The notes under the pieces were generated by a model that saw only the letters and a list, made by a program, of their open reading frames with translations, was not told the origin of the DNA and searched no databases. Below are positions 49,855 to 59,528 of a DNA stretch of 64,000 nt, in pieces. The stretch's first letter is position 1. The number at the start of each line of letters is the position of its first letter. Origin of the DNA: Demequina sp. (lineage in GTDB: Bacteria; Actinomycetota; Actinomycetes; Actinomycetales; Demequinaceae); contig NZ_JADQBF010000004.1 in NCBI RefSeq assembly GCF_016278775.1, forward strand, positions 124,001 to 188,000, in the 5' to 3' direction. The position numbers and the translations under genes were made by a program.

Positions 49855-50679
49855 CTAGCCTCGTAGCGCCTGCAGTGCTTTGTAGGCGGCAGGCGACGTG
49901 ACGTTCTCGCCCAACTGGTTCAGTTTGCCGGTGCCGTGATAGTCGGACGCGCCCGTGTGCACGAGGTCGAGCCTCTCGGCGACGCGCGCCAAGCGGCCGC
50001 GTTGTACCTCGGAGTGGTCCCTATGTTCGACCTCAAGGCCCACGAGGCCCGCGCTGGCCATCTGTTCGATCACTGACGTGGGCACCACCTGACCCCTGCC
50101 GTCGGCGCCGGGGTGCGCGAACACCGGCACCGCGCCGGTCGCGCGCAAGGTACGAACCGCGTCGAGCACGTCTGGCGCGTAGTGAGGAACGTAGTAGGCC
50201 GAGTTTCCGGCGAGGACCTCGGCGAACGCGTCGTCCCTGGTGACGAAAGCTCCCCCGGCCACCAACGCATCGGCGAGGTGAGGCCGCCCCACCGTGTCAG
50301 CGCTCCCCGCATGTGCGACCACGTCGTCCCAGGTGAGAGGGTAGTCGGCCCCGATGAGCCGCACCATCTCTTGGGCTCGTGCAATGCGTGCGGCGCGAGT
50401 GCGCTCCAGCATCGCGACGATCTCGGGGTGCGAGGGATCTGGCCAGTAGGCGAGCACGTGAATCGAGATGCCCCGGTGCGTACACGAGACCTCGATGCCG
50501 GGCACAAAGTTGATGCCGAGCCCGCCGGCCATCTCGGCAGCCTCTTCGAGACCCGCCATCGAATCGTGGTCAGTGAGCGCCACCACGTCGAGGTTCGCTG
50601 CCTGCGCGGCCCGCATCACGTCAGCGGGCGACTCGGTCCCATCCGACACGTATGAGTGGGTATGGAGGTCAATGCGCAC
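49855..50679 (-). CDS. PHP domain metal-dependent phosphoesterase
   Basis: RIDLHTHSYVSDGTESPADVM...VALTDHDSMAGLEEA...PGIEVSC...GASDYHGTGK. Confidence 0.92.
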   Translation of the reverse strand: MRIDLHTHSYVSDGTESPADVMRAAQAANLDVVALTDHDSMAGLEEAAEMAGGLGINFVPGIEVSCTHRGISIHVLAYWPDPSHPEIVAMLERTRAARIARAQEMVRLIGADYPLTWDDVVAHAGSADTVGRPHLADALVAGGAFVTRDDAFAEVLAGNSAYYVPHYAPDVLDAVRTLRATGAVPVFAHPGADGRGQVVPTSVIEQMASAGLVGLEVEHRDHSEVQRGRLARVAERLDLVHTGASDYHGTGKLNQLGENVTSPAAYKALQALRG

Positions 50680-50738
50680 GCGGCCAGCCTACGTGGCTCG
50701 CGTGTCGAGTCCCGCCCCGGCCGTGCCACGATGTTGGG

Positions 50739-52133
50739 GTGGACAACACCGACAAGCAGGCTCAGGACACCAACAAGGCGCGCGCGACCCGCCCCACGTC
50801 GCAGGAGTTCAAGGACTTTCTCAGCACCGGCTGGGCGGAGCCCGACGACGTGCGGACCACCCGGTCGGCCGCCGCCCCCTACGCCGCCGCCCGGCGCGAA
50901 CGCCTGAGCGCGATGTTCTCCGGCAAGCGCATCGTGATCCCTGCCGGCGACCTCAAGGTCCGCTCCAACGACACCGACTACCGCTTTCGTCCTGACAGCG
51001 ACTTCGCGTATCTCACGGGCCTTGGCGCGGACCACGAGCCGAGCGCCGTGCTTGTCATGGAGCCGCGCGGCACCGCCGACGCGCCACGGCCGGGGCACGA
51101 CGCGACGCTCTACCTGCTCCCGCCCGCCGGGCACGACGACGAGGGCTTCTACGCGGACCCCCGCTCTGGCGAGTTCTGGATCGGTCGACGCCCAGGGTTG
51201 GCCGAGTTCGAGGCTATGACGGGGATCGCGACTGCGCCGCTGACGGACCTGCCCAGCGGCCTGCGGTTGAGCGCTCAACCGACCAAGCCGGTCCACAAGG
51301 CGCTCAGCGAGATGCGGTTCGTGAAGGACGCCTACGAGATCCAGCAGTTGCGAGACGCCGTGGACGCCACCATCGACGGCTTTGCGCGTGCCGTGAAGGA
51401 ACTTCCCCGCGCTCTCGAGCACAAGCGGGGCGAGCGCGTGGTCGAGGCTGCCTTTGATGGCCACGCCCGCGAGGAGGGCAACGCGGTGGGCTACGAGACC
51501 ATCGCCGCGTCTGGCGCCCACGCGACCACGCTGCACTGGATCAGCAATGACGGCCAGGTGCGCCACGGCGACCTGCTCCTGCTGGACGCAGGCGTGGAGG
51601 TGGAGAGCCTCTATACGGCCGACATCACGCGCACGCTGCCGGTGGACGGCCAGTTCAGCCCTGTTCAGCGCAAGGTCTACGAGGTGGTGCTCGAGGCCGC
51701 CGACGCAGGCTTCGCGGTGGCCCGCCCAGGCGCCAAGTTTCTTGACGTCCACATGGCCGCCATGGAGGTCATCGAGAAGCGCCTCACCGAGTGGGGCATC
51801 GTCCCTCCCTCGGAAGACCCTGAGTCCAAGCTGTACCGCCGCTGGATGGTGCACTCCACGTCCCATCACTTGGGGTTGGACGTGCACGACTGCGCCGCCG
51901 CCAAGCGCGAGCTCTACATGGAGGGCGTGCTGGAACCCGGCATGGTCTTCACGATCGAGCCGGGCCTCTACTTCAAGCCTGACGACCTCATCGCTCCGGA
52001 AGAGTTACGTGGCATCGGCATCCGCATCGAGGACGACGTGCTGGTGACTGAGGACGGTTGCGAGAACCTCTCCGTGGCGCTACCCCGCGACCCCGACGCC
52101 GTCGAGGCGTGGATGGCGCGGCTGCGGGGGTAG
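50739..52133 (+). CDS. Aminopeptidase P family (Xaa-Pro aminopeptidase)
   Basis: RPDSDFAYLTGL, LLLLDAGVEVESLYTADITRTLPV, HSTSHHLGLDVHD, FTIEPGLYF. Confidence 0.92.
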   Translation: MDNTDKQAQDTNKARATRPTSQEFKDFLSTGWAEPDDVRTTRSAAAPYAAARRERLSAMFSGKRIVIPAGDLKVRSNDTDYRFRPDSDFAYLTGLGADHEPSAVLVMEPRGTADAPRPGHDATLYLLPPAGHDDEGFYADPRSGEFWIGRRPGLAEFEAMTGIATAPLTDLPSGLRLSAQPTKPVHKALSEMRFVKDAYEIQQLRDAVDATIDGFARAVKELPRALEHKRGERVVEAAFDGHAREEGNAVGYETIAASGAHATTLHWISNDGQVRHGDLLLLDAGVEVESLYTADITRTLPVDGQFSPVQRKVYEVVLEAADAGFAVARPGAKFLDVHMAAMEVIEKRLTEWGIVPPSEDPESKLYRRWMVHSTSHHLGLDVHDCAAAKRELYMEGVLEPGMVFTIEPGLYFKPDDLIAPEELRGIGIRIEDDVLVTEDGCENLSVALPRDPDAVEAWMARLRG

Positions 52134-52148
52134 TTGTAGCGTCGGGGC

Positions 52149-52355
52149 ATGGCGATGCGCACCTGGTCAGAGCGTCGGCTCCGCGTGTGGCGGTGGGGTT
52201 GGGGTGCGTTGCTTGCCGGTGTGCTGTTCGCGCCCATCGGACAGCAGGGAAGCTGCGCTGAGACGGCCGCGTCGGTCGCAGGCGACAGTCAGTGCGAGAG
52301 CCGCAGCATTCCGCTGCTGGGGCTGATCCTCCCCATTAGCTACCCCGCTCCTTAG
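52149..52355 (+). CDS. Small hypothetical protein with one hydrophobic segment
   Basis: 68 aa ORF, TAGCGT box 6 nt before ATG. Confidence 0.4.
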   Translation: MAMRTWSERRLRVWRWGWGALLAGVLFAPIGQQGSCAETAASVAGDSQCESRSIPLLGLILPISYPAP

Positions 52356-52359
52356 CGCC

Positions 52360-53205
52360 TCAGTCGATCGGCGGGTAGGTGCGGGGCTCCGGATAGATCA
52401 TGATCCCGCCGCCTTGCGCCTTGGTCGTGTTCCAGTGCGCCGCGAAGCACGGCGCGATCTTGTCCCACAAGTAGTGATTTGCCTGCGGGGGCGACTGGAT
52501 CTTGAACCACTCGTACGTGGAGTACGCCACGATGTCCGCCAGCTGGATCATCTCCCTGTCCCACGAGCTTCGCTCGGTGTCCACCCAGAGCGGCTTGTCC
52601 ATGAGGAGGTCAAAGTCCGGGCGGTTCGAGCCCTTGGGTCGCAGAGCCCTGCGAGCGTCGTGCAGTGCCCCACTCTTGAAGTAGTTCTCATGCGACTCTT
52701 GTTGGTCTGCGACAAACATGCCGCCCTCGCCTGCATTGACGTGGCCGAGCGTCAGGGCGACGCGCTCGTAGAGCTTGGAATAGGCGGCGCCCAACGGCTC
52801 GACCGCCGAGTCTGCGGCCCGAAGCGCAGCCTTGTCGACCACCACAGAGAAGATCGTGGGGCGAAACTTGGCGAAGATCTGACCAAGATCGCGCACGAGC
52901 AGGTGCAGGTTCCCTGACTGAATGAGAGCCGCGTAGCCCGAGGGGACCATTGGCACGCCATGCCCCGCGGCGGCGTGCTTGAGGTATCGACCCTTGAGTT
53001 CGGTGAGGCTCCAGTCAGGGTTGCGCGCGTGCTTGCCGAAGTAGCGCTCTTTGGTGGCCTGAAGCTCGATCGCCAAGGGACCCCTCGACGAGTCGTGGAT
53101 GCCCACCGCCGCGAGCACAAGGTAGTCGCTGGGCGTCGGAGCCTTCGACCCGGCACGAGGCCAAGCCTTCGCGTCTCCGCACTCGTCCACGTAGAACAGC
53201 AGCAT
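52360..53205 (-). CDS. DUF3800 domain-containing protein
   Basis: N-terminal MLLFYVDECGD (DUF3800 first Asp motif) and later ERSSWDREMIQLADIVAYSTYEW. Confidence 0.8.
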   Translation of the reverse strand: MLLFYVDECGDAKAWPRAGSKAPTPSDYLVLAAVGIHDSSRGPLAIELQATKERYFGKHARNPDWSLTELKGRYLKHAAAGHGVPMVPSGYAALIQSGNLHLLVRDLGQIFAKFRPTIFSVVVDKAALRAADSAVEPLGAAYSKLYERVALTLGHVNAGEGGMFVADQQESHENYFKSGALHDARRALRPKGSNRPDFDLLMDKPLWVDTERSSWDREMIQLADIVAYSTYEWFKIQSPPQANHYLWDKIAPCFAAHWNTTKAQGGGIMIYPEPRTYPPID

Positions 53206-53390
53206 CGGCGCCCCCTTATGAGCCCGATCGTAGGGCACCGGGCCCGACGGCGGATCGCGCCGCAGCTAGGCGCCCGCCCCGCCAGACAGTGCGAACCGAT
53301 CTCGCTCACGACACGCCGCGCGGCAGGACGATGAGCGGTCGCTCTCGGCGTGTCATCCGTTGATCTGGTTCGCAGCGTCGGTGCCCGCCG

Positions 53391-53777
53391 TCACGCGAGC
53401 GCGGCAACTCCAAGAAGCGCCAGCGCCACCAGCGGCAGCGCGCCTTGCTTCACAGCGGCCGACGCCTTGGTGGGGTCGGAGAGGATCAGGACGATCGCAG
53501 CCGCGAGCATCGATCCGGCGCCCGCGAGCACCAGTGCAGCACCCACCCCGTCAGACCCCATCGCATATCCGACGATGCCAGCCAGGGTCACCAGGGCCAG
53601 GAAGAGGTTATAGAAGCCCTGGTTGAACGCGAGCCCCCGGGTCGCCTCAGCCTGTTCGACAGTGGTCCCGAAGGTCGCGCGCACTCGAGGGGTGGTCCAC
53701 CACAAGGACTCCATGGCCCAGATGTAGATGTGAAGTGCGGCCGCGAGGCCAGCGAGGACGAGGGCGACAAGCAGCAT
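53391..53777 (-). CDS. DUF1304 family membrane protein
   Basis: AALHIYIWAMESLWWTTPRVRATFG...AFNQGFYNLFLALVTLAG. Confidence 0.88.
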   Translation of the reverse strand: MLLVALVLAGLAAALHIYIWAMESLWWTTPRVRATFGTTVEQAEATRGLAFNQGFYNLFLALVTLAGIVGYAMGSDGVGAALVLAGAGSMLAAAIVLILSDPTKASAAVKQGALPLVALALLGVAALA

Positions 53778-53990
53778 GTGGGCCTCCAAAGCGCGTTCGA
53801 GCACGATCGTAGGGCACCGTCGCCGCGAGGCGAACAGTTCTGACCGCGCGCGCCGGCGCCACGCCTGGACCAGCATCCGGCCCACCGCGCGCTCTCAACG
53901 GACGCGGTCAGAACTGTTCAGGCCGAGGGTCGGGGGCATCGGGTCGGCATCGGACGGGAAGCGCCTGGCCCCGTCGGCGGTTGACCCAGC

Positions 53991-54986
53991 ATGCCCCTCC
54001 GCCTTTCCGTGCTCGACCTTGCCCCCATCGCCCCGGGCGAGACAGCGTCGGCCGCGCTCGCGCATACCGTCCGCATGGCGCAGGCCGCCGACCAGGCGGG
54101 CTACGCGCGCGTCTGGTACGCCGAGCACCACAACATGCGCTCCATCGCGTCGAGCGCCACGAGTGTGCTCATCGCCCACGTGGCGGCGCACACCGAGCGC
54201 ATCAGGGTGGGCGCAGGCGGCATCATGCTGCCCAATCACTCGCCGCTGACCATCGCGGAACAGTTCGGCACGTTGGGCGCGCTGCACCCGGGTCGCATCG
54301 ACCTTGGCCTTGGCCGCGCTCCCGGCGGCGACCGCGCAGTATTCGCTGCACTGCGCCGCTCCCCCACCGATTCCGACCGCTTCCCCGACGACGTCGCGGA
54401 ACTGCGCGACTACCTCGCCGGAGCTTCGCGCGTGCCGGGCGTGCGAGCGGTCCCCTCCGCAGCGTCGGCCGCCGACGCGGTGCCGCTGTACATCCTGGGA
54501 TCGTCGCTGTTCGGCACCCAGCTGGCCGCGGCGTTGGGCCTGCCGTATGCGTTCGCCTCCCACTTCGCGCCCGCCGCGCTCCACGAGGCGGTGCGCGTCT
54601 ACCGCGACACGTTCCGCCCTTCCGAGGCCCTGGCGGAACCGTACGTCATCGCGGGAGTGAGCGTCTTCGCGGCCGACGACGCGGACGACGCTGCGGTCCA
54701 GTTCGCGGCCTCGCGCAGGTTCCGTGTGCGGGCACTCATCCCGCGCGGCCCCGCCGCCCGCGAGTACAGCGACGACGAGGTGGATGCCTTCTTGCTGAGC
54801 CCCGGCGGCGCGCAGATCGCGCAGATGGCCCGCTATACGGCGATCGGCACGCCGGACGACGTGCGTGAGTACCTGGAGGCGTTCGCGGCGGAGGCCCGCG
54901 CCGACGAGGTCATCACGGTGCACGGGGCGCTCGGTGTCGATGATCGCGAGCGCTCCCTTCGCCTCGCCGCACCGAGAATCGACTGA
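53991..54986 (+). CDS. LLM class flavin-dependent oxidoreductase
   Basis: [12 protein letters not shown]...[50 protein letters not shown]. Confidence 0.93.
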   Translation: MPLRLSVLDLAPIAPGETASAALAHTVRMAQAADQAGYARVWYAEHHNMRSIASSATSVLIAHVAAHTERIRVGAGGIMLPNHSPLTIAEQFGTLGALHPGRIDLGLGRAPGGDRAVFAALRRSPTDSDRFPDDVAELRDYLAGASRVPGVRAVPSAASAADAVPLYILGSSLFGTQLAAALGLPYAFASHFAPAALHEAVRVYRDTFRPSEALAEPYVIAGVSVFAADDADDAAVQFAASRRFRVRALIPRGPAAREYSDDEVDAFLLSPGGAQIAQMARYTAIGTPDDVREYLEAFAAEARADEVITVHGALGVDDRERSLRLAAPRID

Positions 54987-55100
54987 CGGGAAGCGGCGCG
55001 GTCGGCTATCGGCATCGCCAGACCTAATGCCCACGTCACCGCCCTGGTCTGTGCCTACACTGACGGTCCACAGCGTCGCCTTGTCGGTAGGATCCCCACC

Positions 55101-56480
55101 ATGCCCGTCACCCCCGCGCCCAGTCGCGTCAGGCTCGTGCGCGCGCTCGTCCTGGCTCTCGCCGTGCTCGCCTGGAGCGTGCTTGGCTTGACGAGCCAGG
55201 CATCTGCAGCGGTCACCCCTGGCGTCGACCCCGAGGCCGATCTCGTCCTGTTCTGGGGTGACGGCTGCCCCAACTGCGAGGTCGAGCGCGACTGGCTGGA
55301 AGAGGTCCGGGACCAGTATCCGGACCTCGTCATCGCGGAGTACGAGGTGTGGAACGACTCCGACAACAGAGACCTGTTTGTGGCAGAGGGCGAGCGCCTG
55401 GGCTTCGCGGCGAGTTCCGTACCCACTACCATCGTGGGCGAGCGCGTGTGGATCGGCTGGACCGGCCAGATTCAGCAGGACATGGCGGCCGCGATCGACC
55501 AAACCTCGCGAGGCGAGGAGCCACGGGCCGGTATCTACGGCACCGCTGGCGCTGGCACATGTTCGGAGGAAGACGCCTTCTGTACCGTCGAGGAGGACGG
55601 CCAACTGATCGAGGTGCCGCTCGTGGGCGAAGTGTCCCTGGGGGACCGCTCGCTCCTGGTGTCCACCGTCATCATCGGCTTCGTCGACGGCGTCAACCCG
55701 TGCTCACTGTGGGCCATCTCGGTGCTCCTCACCATCGTGTTGCGCACGGGATCGCGGCGCCGCGTCGTCGCCATCGGCTCCACTTTCCTCGTAGTCACCG
55801 CGGGGATGTACGCCCTCTACATGGGCGCCATCTACTCGGCGCTCGCCGTGGTGGGCTTCATCGGGGCTATTCAAATCGCCGTCGCGATCGTCGCTGGAGT
55901 CTTCGGAACGGTGAGTGTCAAGGACTACTTCGCGTTCAAGAAGGGCCTGTCGTTCACCATCAGCGACTCGGCCAAACCCGGCATCTACCAGCGCATGCGA
56001 GCCGCAGCGAGTCAACGCGCCCTGATCCCGGCGCTCGCGGCGACCGTTGCGCTGGCCGTCGCCGTGTCGCTCCTTGAGACCCCGTGCACCGCGGGCTTCC
56101 CTGTGCTGTGGACGGGGATGCTCCAGGCCAATAACGTCGGCGCCCTGGAGACTGCGGGGCTGTTCCTTGCATACATGGTGCCGTTCCTCCTGGATGAGTT
56201 CCTGGTGCTCGCCGTCGCGATCTGGACCATGCGCGCCATGAAGATGCAAGAGAAGCACGGCGAACTGCTCAAGCTGTTCGCTGGCGTCACCATGCTGGTG
56301 CTCGCCGCGGTCATGGTGATCGACCCCGCGCTCATGGAGAACCCTGTGGCCGCGCTCGCGCTGTTCGCCGGAGCGTTCGGACTGGCCGCAGTGATCCACG
56401 CCGTGACGCAGCGAGTGAGAGACTCCCGCTCAGATCAGGCGGAACTCGAGGCCAACGCGGCGTCCGACCAGAGTCGGTGA
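55101..56480 (+). CDS. Secreted thioredoxin-like domain fused to CcdA/DsbD-like membrane domain
   Basis: Signal peptide; FWGDGCPNCEVERDWL; GFVDGVNPCSLW and SLLETPCTAGFPVLW membrane cysteines. Confidence 0.8.
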   Translation: MPVTPAPSRVRLVRALVLALAVLAWSVLGLTSQASAAVTPGVDPEADLVLFWGDGCPNCEVERDWLEEVRDQYPDLVIAEYEVWNDSDNRDLFVAEGERLGFAASSVPTTIVGERVWIGWTGQIQQDMAAAIDQTSRGEEPRAGIYGTAGAGTCSEEDAFCTVEEDGQLIEVPLVGEVSLGDRSLLVSTVIIGFVDGVNPCSLWAISVLLTIVLRTGSRRRVVAIGSTFLVVTAGMYALYMGAIYSALAVVGFIGAIQIAVAIVAGVFGTVSVKDYFAFKKGLSFTISDSAKPGIYQRMRAAASQRALIPALAATVALAVAVSLLETPCTAGFPVLWTGMLQANNVGALETAGLFLAYMVPFLLDEFLVLAVAIWTMRAMKMQEKHGELLKLFAGVTMLVLAAVMVIDPALMENPVAALALFAGAFGLAAVIHAVTQRVRDSRSDQAELEANAASDQSR

Positions 56481-56504
56481 CGAGGCGCCACCGATCCCCC
56501 GGCC

Positions 56505-57905
56505 CTACGCCGCGCGTTCGGCCAGCACCTTGATGCCCAGTTTCATCTCCTCCGGCGGCAAGTAGAACGGCAGCCGGAAGCGGTCTGCGCCCGTGCCAGG
56601 CAGCACCTCGAACGCGGTGCCTGAAGCCACGGGGGCGCCCGCCTCAGCGGCCCGCGCGGCGAACCGCGTGGCACCACCGTCTGGAAGCCTGACCCACAGC
56701 GCAGGGCCGCCGACTGGCCGCCGGTACTCCCAGTCCAGTCCGTGCTCCGCAACGGCCTCGTCCACCGCGTCGAGGGAGTCCAGCATCGACGCCACCCGCC
56801 ACCGCAGGGTCTCTTCGAAGTGCTCCGCAAGCAGCCTGGCGGCCACCCGCTGAAACAGCGCGGGCGAGCCGAGGTCCATCGCGGCACGCCGGTGTCGCAG
56901 TTGGGCCGCAAGCGTCGCGTTGGTGTGCAGCCAGCCGATGCGCAGTCCGCCCCAGAAGACCTTCGACATGCCTCCCACGGTGATGACCGAGGCGTCAGTC
57001 CCCATCGCGGCAAAGGGCGTGCGCGCGCTTCCGTCGAGCGCGAGGTCGCCGATGGTGCGGTCATCTATCAGAGTGGTCGCGAGCCCGGCCGACGCCTCGA
57101 GCAGTACTCGCGCGTCGTCGTCGCTGATGGCGGTGCCGGTGGGGTTGTGGAAGGTGGTGGTGTACGCCAGGTCGGGCCGCGCGGCGCGCAGCAACTTGAT
57201 GGAGCCGGCCACGTCCAACCCGCCTGGACCCATCGGCAAGGCGAGCGGACGGGAACCGGAGGCCTGTACAGCGTCGAAGACGCCTGGATAGGTGACCGAT
57301 TCGAGCGCGACGGGGCGTCGCGAGGTGGCCAGCATCGTCACCACGAGCCAAATGGCCTGCTGCGCACCCGAGGTGATCACCACCTCCTCTGGACGCGCAG
57401 GTACGCCTTGCCGTCGCAAGTGCTCGGTCACGGCGAGCACCAGGTCCCTGTCGCCAAGCGCCGCGTACCCGTTGCCCACCGCGGGTGAGCCGCCGAGGAA
57501 CGCCGACAGGTCAGCCAGTGCCCGCGTCACCACGGGCGCAGGCGGCGGCGACGCGGTGTTGAACGCGACGATGGGCTGGCTCTCCCCCGTAAGTATCTGC
57601 GCGAAGCGCTCCTGGGGGCTCAGCCCGAGCACCCCTCGCGAACTCACGCCGAGCGTCGGCGCCGCACCGGGCCGCACCTCGAGCCATCCCGCATCCCGCA
57701 ACTGCTGGTAGGCGGCCGTCACGGTATTGCGCGAGAGGTGAAGGTGGCCAGCGAGCGCGCGCTCGGAGGGCATCCGGGCGCCGTGCTCGAGCGACCCTGA
57801 CTCGGCGAGCGACACGATGGCGTTTGCCAATTGGACGTACAGCGGCCCTGTGCCCGTCTGCCAATGGTCAAGCACGTCGGAGAGTTGTTCGGCCGTAGTA
57901 CGCAT
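56505..57905 (-). CDS. MocR-type GntR/aminotransferase-fold transcriptional regulator
   Basis: N-terminal GntR wHTH (RMPSERALAGHLHLSRNTVTAAYQQLRDAGWLEVRPGAAP) plus PLP aminotransferase-like C-terminus. Confidence 0.9.
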   Translation of the reverse strand: MRTTAEQLSDVLDHWQTGTGPLYVQLANAIVSLAESGSLEHGARMPSERALAGHLHLSRNTVTAAYQQLRDAGWLEVRPGAAPTLGVSSRGVLGLSPQERFAQILTGESQPIVAFNTASPPPAPVVTRALADLSAFLGGSPAVGNGYAALGDRDLVLAVTEHLRRQGVPARPEEVVITSGAQQAIWLVVTMLATSRRPVALESVTYPGVFDAVQASGSRPLALPMGPGGLDVAGSIKLLRAARPDLAYTTTFHNPTGTAISDDDARVLLEASAGLATTLIDDRTIGDLALDGSARTPFAAMGTDASVITVGGMSKVFWGGLRIGWLHTNATLAAQLRHRRAAMDLGSPALFQRVAARLLAEHFEETLRWRVASMLDSLDAVDEAVAEHGLDWEYRRPVGGPALWVRLPDGGATRFAARAAEAGAPVASGTAFEVLPGTGADRFRLPFYLPPEEMKLGIKVLAERAA

Positions 57906-57924
57906 GCGGGCCAGCATGCCGCTA

Positions 57925-57985
57925 ACTGGACCCTCTTGCCTAGTGCCAGTGGCATCTGATGCGGCACTGGATCGAGGGGGCCAGT
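57925..57985. promoter_or_regulatory. Nested inverted-repeat operator candidate for the MocR regulator
   Basis: ACTGGaCCCTC...CCAGTG-GCATC-T-GATGC-GG-CACTGG...GAGGGggCCAGT in the divergent intergenic region. Confidence 0.55.
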
Positions 57986-58002
57986 CGCAAGACCATGGTC
58001 AC

Positions 58003-59445
58003 ATGGCTACCGATCTCACCCCAGCTCTCACCCACCCGATGGCCCTCGCGCGACTGCGGGAGAGGATCGCCGTCACCACGGAGGCCGCTCGCAGGGCCGG
58101 CGGCTACCTTGCGGCGGCCCCGCATCGGCCCATCGCCCCCACCGCCGACGCCGTGGCAGGGCTTGAGGCCTTTCGTCGCCCCCTGCAGGACGCCCCACGC
58201 ACCGCTCACGACGTGCTGCGCGAGCTCGACGAGGTGGGCTCTCCCGCCACCACGGTGCAGGCGATGGGCCGCTACTTCGGCTACGTCAACGGCGGCGTGG
58301 AGCCCGCGGCGGCCGCAGCCTCGATCCTGGCCGGGGCATGGGACCAGAACGCCGCCCTGCCCGCCCAATCCCCCGTCGCGTCGGTGCTGGATGAGGTCGC
58401 GGCCGCATGGGTCGTCGACCTGCTGGGACTGCCGCACGACGCCGTGGCCACCTTCACCACCGGCGCCACCTTGGCGAACTTCACTGGCATCGTGACGGCG
58501 CGCGATGCCCTGCTCGCCCGCGCGGGCTGGGATGTCAACGAACTCGGCCTCATCGGTGCCCCGCCGATCCGCGTCGTCGTGGGCGACGAGGTGCACATTT
58601 CCGCGCTCAAGTCGCTGCGGCTGGCGGGGCTGGCCCCCGGCCTGGTGGAGCGCGTCCCCGTTGACGCGCGTGGCGCCATCGACGCCGACGCCTTTCCGAC
58701 CGACACCGACGCTCTCACCTTGGTCCTCCTCCAGGCGGGCAACGTCACGACCGGCGCGAGCGACCCCTTCGACCGCATCATTCCCGGCGTTCGCGAGCGT
58801 GGGGGGTGGGTGCACGTCGACGGTGCTTTCGGCCTGTGGGCAGCCGCCTCGCCCACACTCAGGGAACAGGTGTGGGGAGTGGACCAGGCAGACTCGTGGG
58901 CGACAGACGCCCACAAGTGGCTCAACGCGCCGTACGACTCCGGCGTCGTCATCGTCCGCGACTACAGAGACCTGTACCGGGCCATGGCCATGCATGCCCC
59001 CTACCTGGCGAGCACGGACTCCCGGCCCCTCATGCACCTCAGCCCTCACATGTCTCAGCGCGCCCGAGGCGTCGAGACGTGGGCGCTGCTCGCCGCAAGA
59101 GGTCGCTCGGGGATCGCAGAGCTCGTGGACCACTCGTGCGCCATGGCTTCCTTGTTCGCCGACCTGCTCCGCGAGGCGGGCGCGGAGGTAATCGTTGAGC
59201 CCGCGCTCAACCAGGTTCCCGTGACATTCGGCCAGGAGCCGGGCGCGCCGGGCGACGACGCCGTCACGGCAGCCGTCACGCGGGCTATCGCCCAGGAGGG
59301 CACGCTGTGGGCAGGCGGCAGCGTGTGGAACGGCCGGACGATTCTGCGCATTTCCGTGTCGGACGCCGCCACCACGGCCGACGATGTGCGGGCCTCCGTC
59401 GACGCCATCGTCGCGTGTTGGGAGGCGGTCCGCGCGACCTTCTGA
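58003..59445 (+). CDS. PLP-dependent decarboxylase (group II / DDC family)
   Basis: RYFGYVNGGVEPAAAAASIL...WVHVDGAFGLWAAASP...ADSWATDAHKWLNAPYDSG (PLP-lysine). Confidence 0.9.
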   Translation: MATDLTPALTHPMALARLRERIAVTTEAARRAGGYLAAAPHRPIAPTADAVAGLEAFRRPLQDAPRTAHDVLRELDEVGSPATTVQAMGRYFGYVNGGVEPAAAAASILAGAWDQNAALPAQSPVASVLDEVAAAWVVDLLGLPHDAVATFTTGATLANFTGIVTARDALLARAGWDVNELGLIGAPPIRVVVGDEVHISALKSLRLAGLAPGLVERVPVDARGAIDADAFPTDTDALTLVLLQAGNVTTGASDPFDRIIPGVRERGGWVHVDGAFGLWAAASPTLREQVWGVDQADSWATDAHKWLNAPYDSGVVIVRDYRDLYRAMAMHAPYLASTDSRPLMHLSPHMSQRARGVETWALLAARGRSGIAELVDHSCAMASLFADLLREAGAEVIVEPALNQVPVTFGQEPGAPGDDAVTAAVTRAIAQEGTLWAGGSVWNGRTILRISVSDAATTADDVRASVDAIVACWEAVRATF

Positions 59446-59528
59446 CGCCCTGGCTCGTGGGATTGTGGGCCGGTGCGAGGTACGTACCTTTTGTGTGAGC
59501 GAACCCCCACAATGAGGGGCAGGACTCG

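Noticed and set aside
53895-55604. 569-aa minus-strand ORF opposite the LLM oxidoreductase
   Set aside because: Antisense shadow ORF; opposite strand encodes recognisable luciferase-like and Trx-like proteins.
57940-59133. 397-aa minus-strand ORF opposite the decarboxylase
   Set aside because: Antisense shadow of a PLP decarboxylase with intact DAHKW motif.
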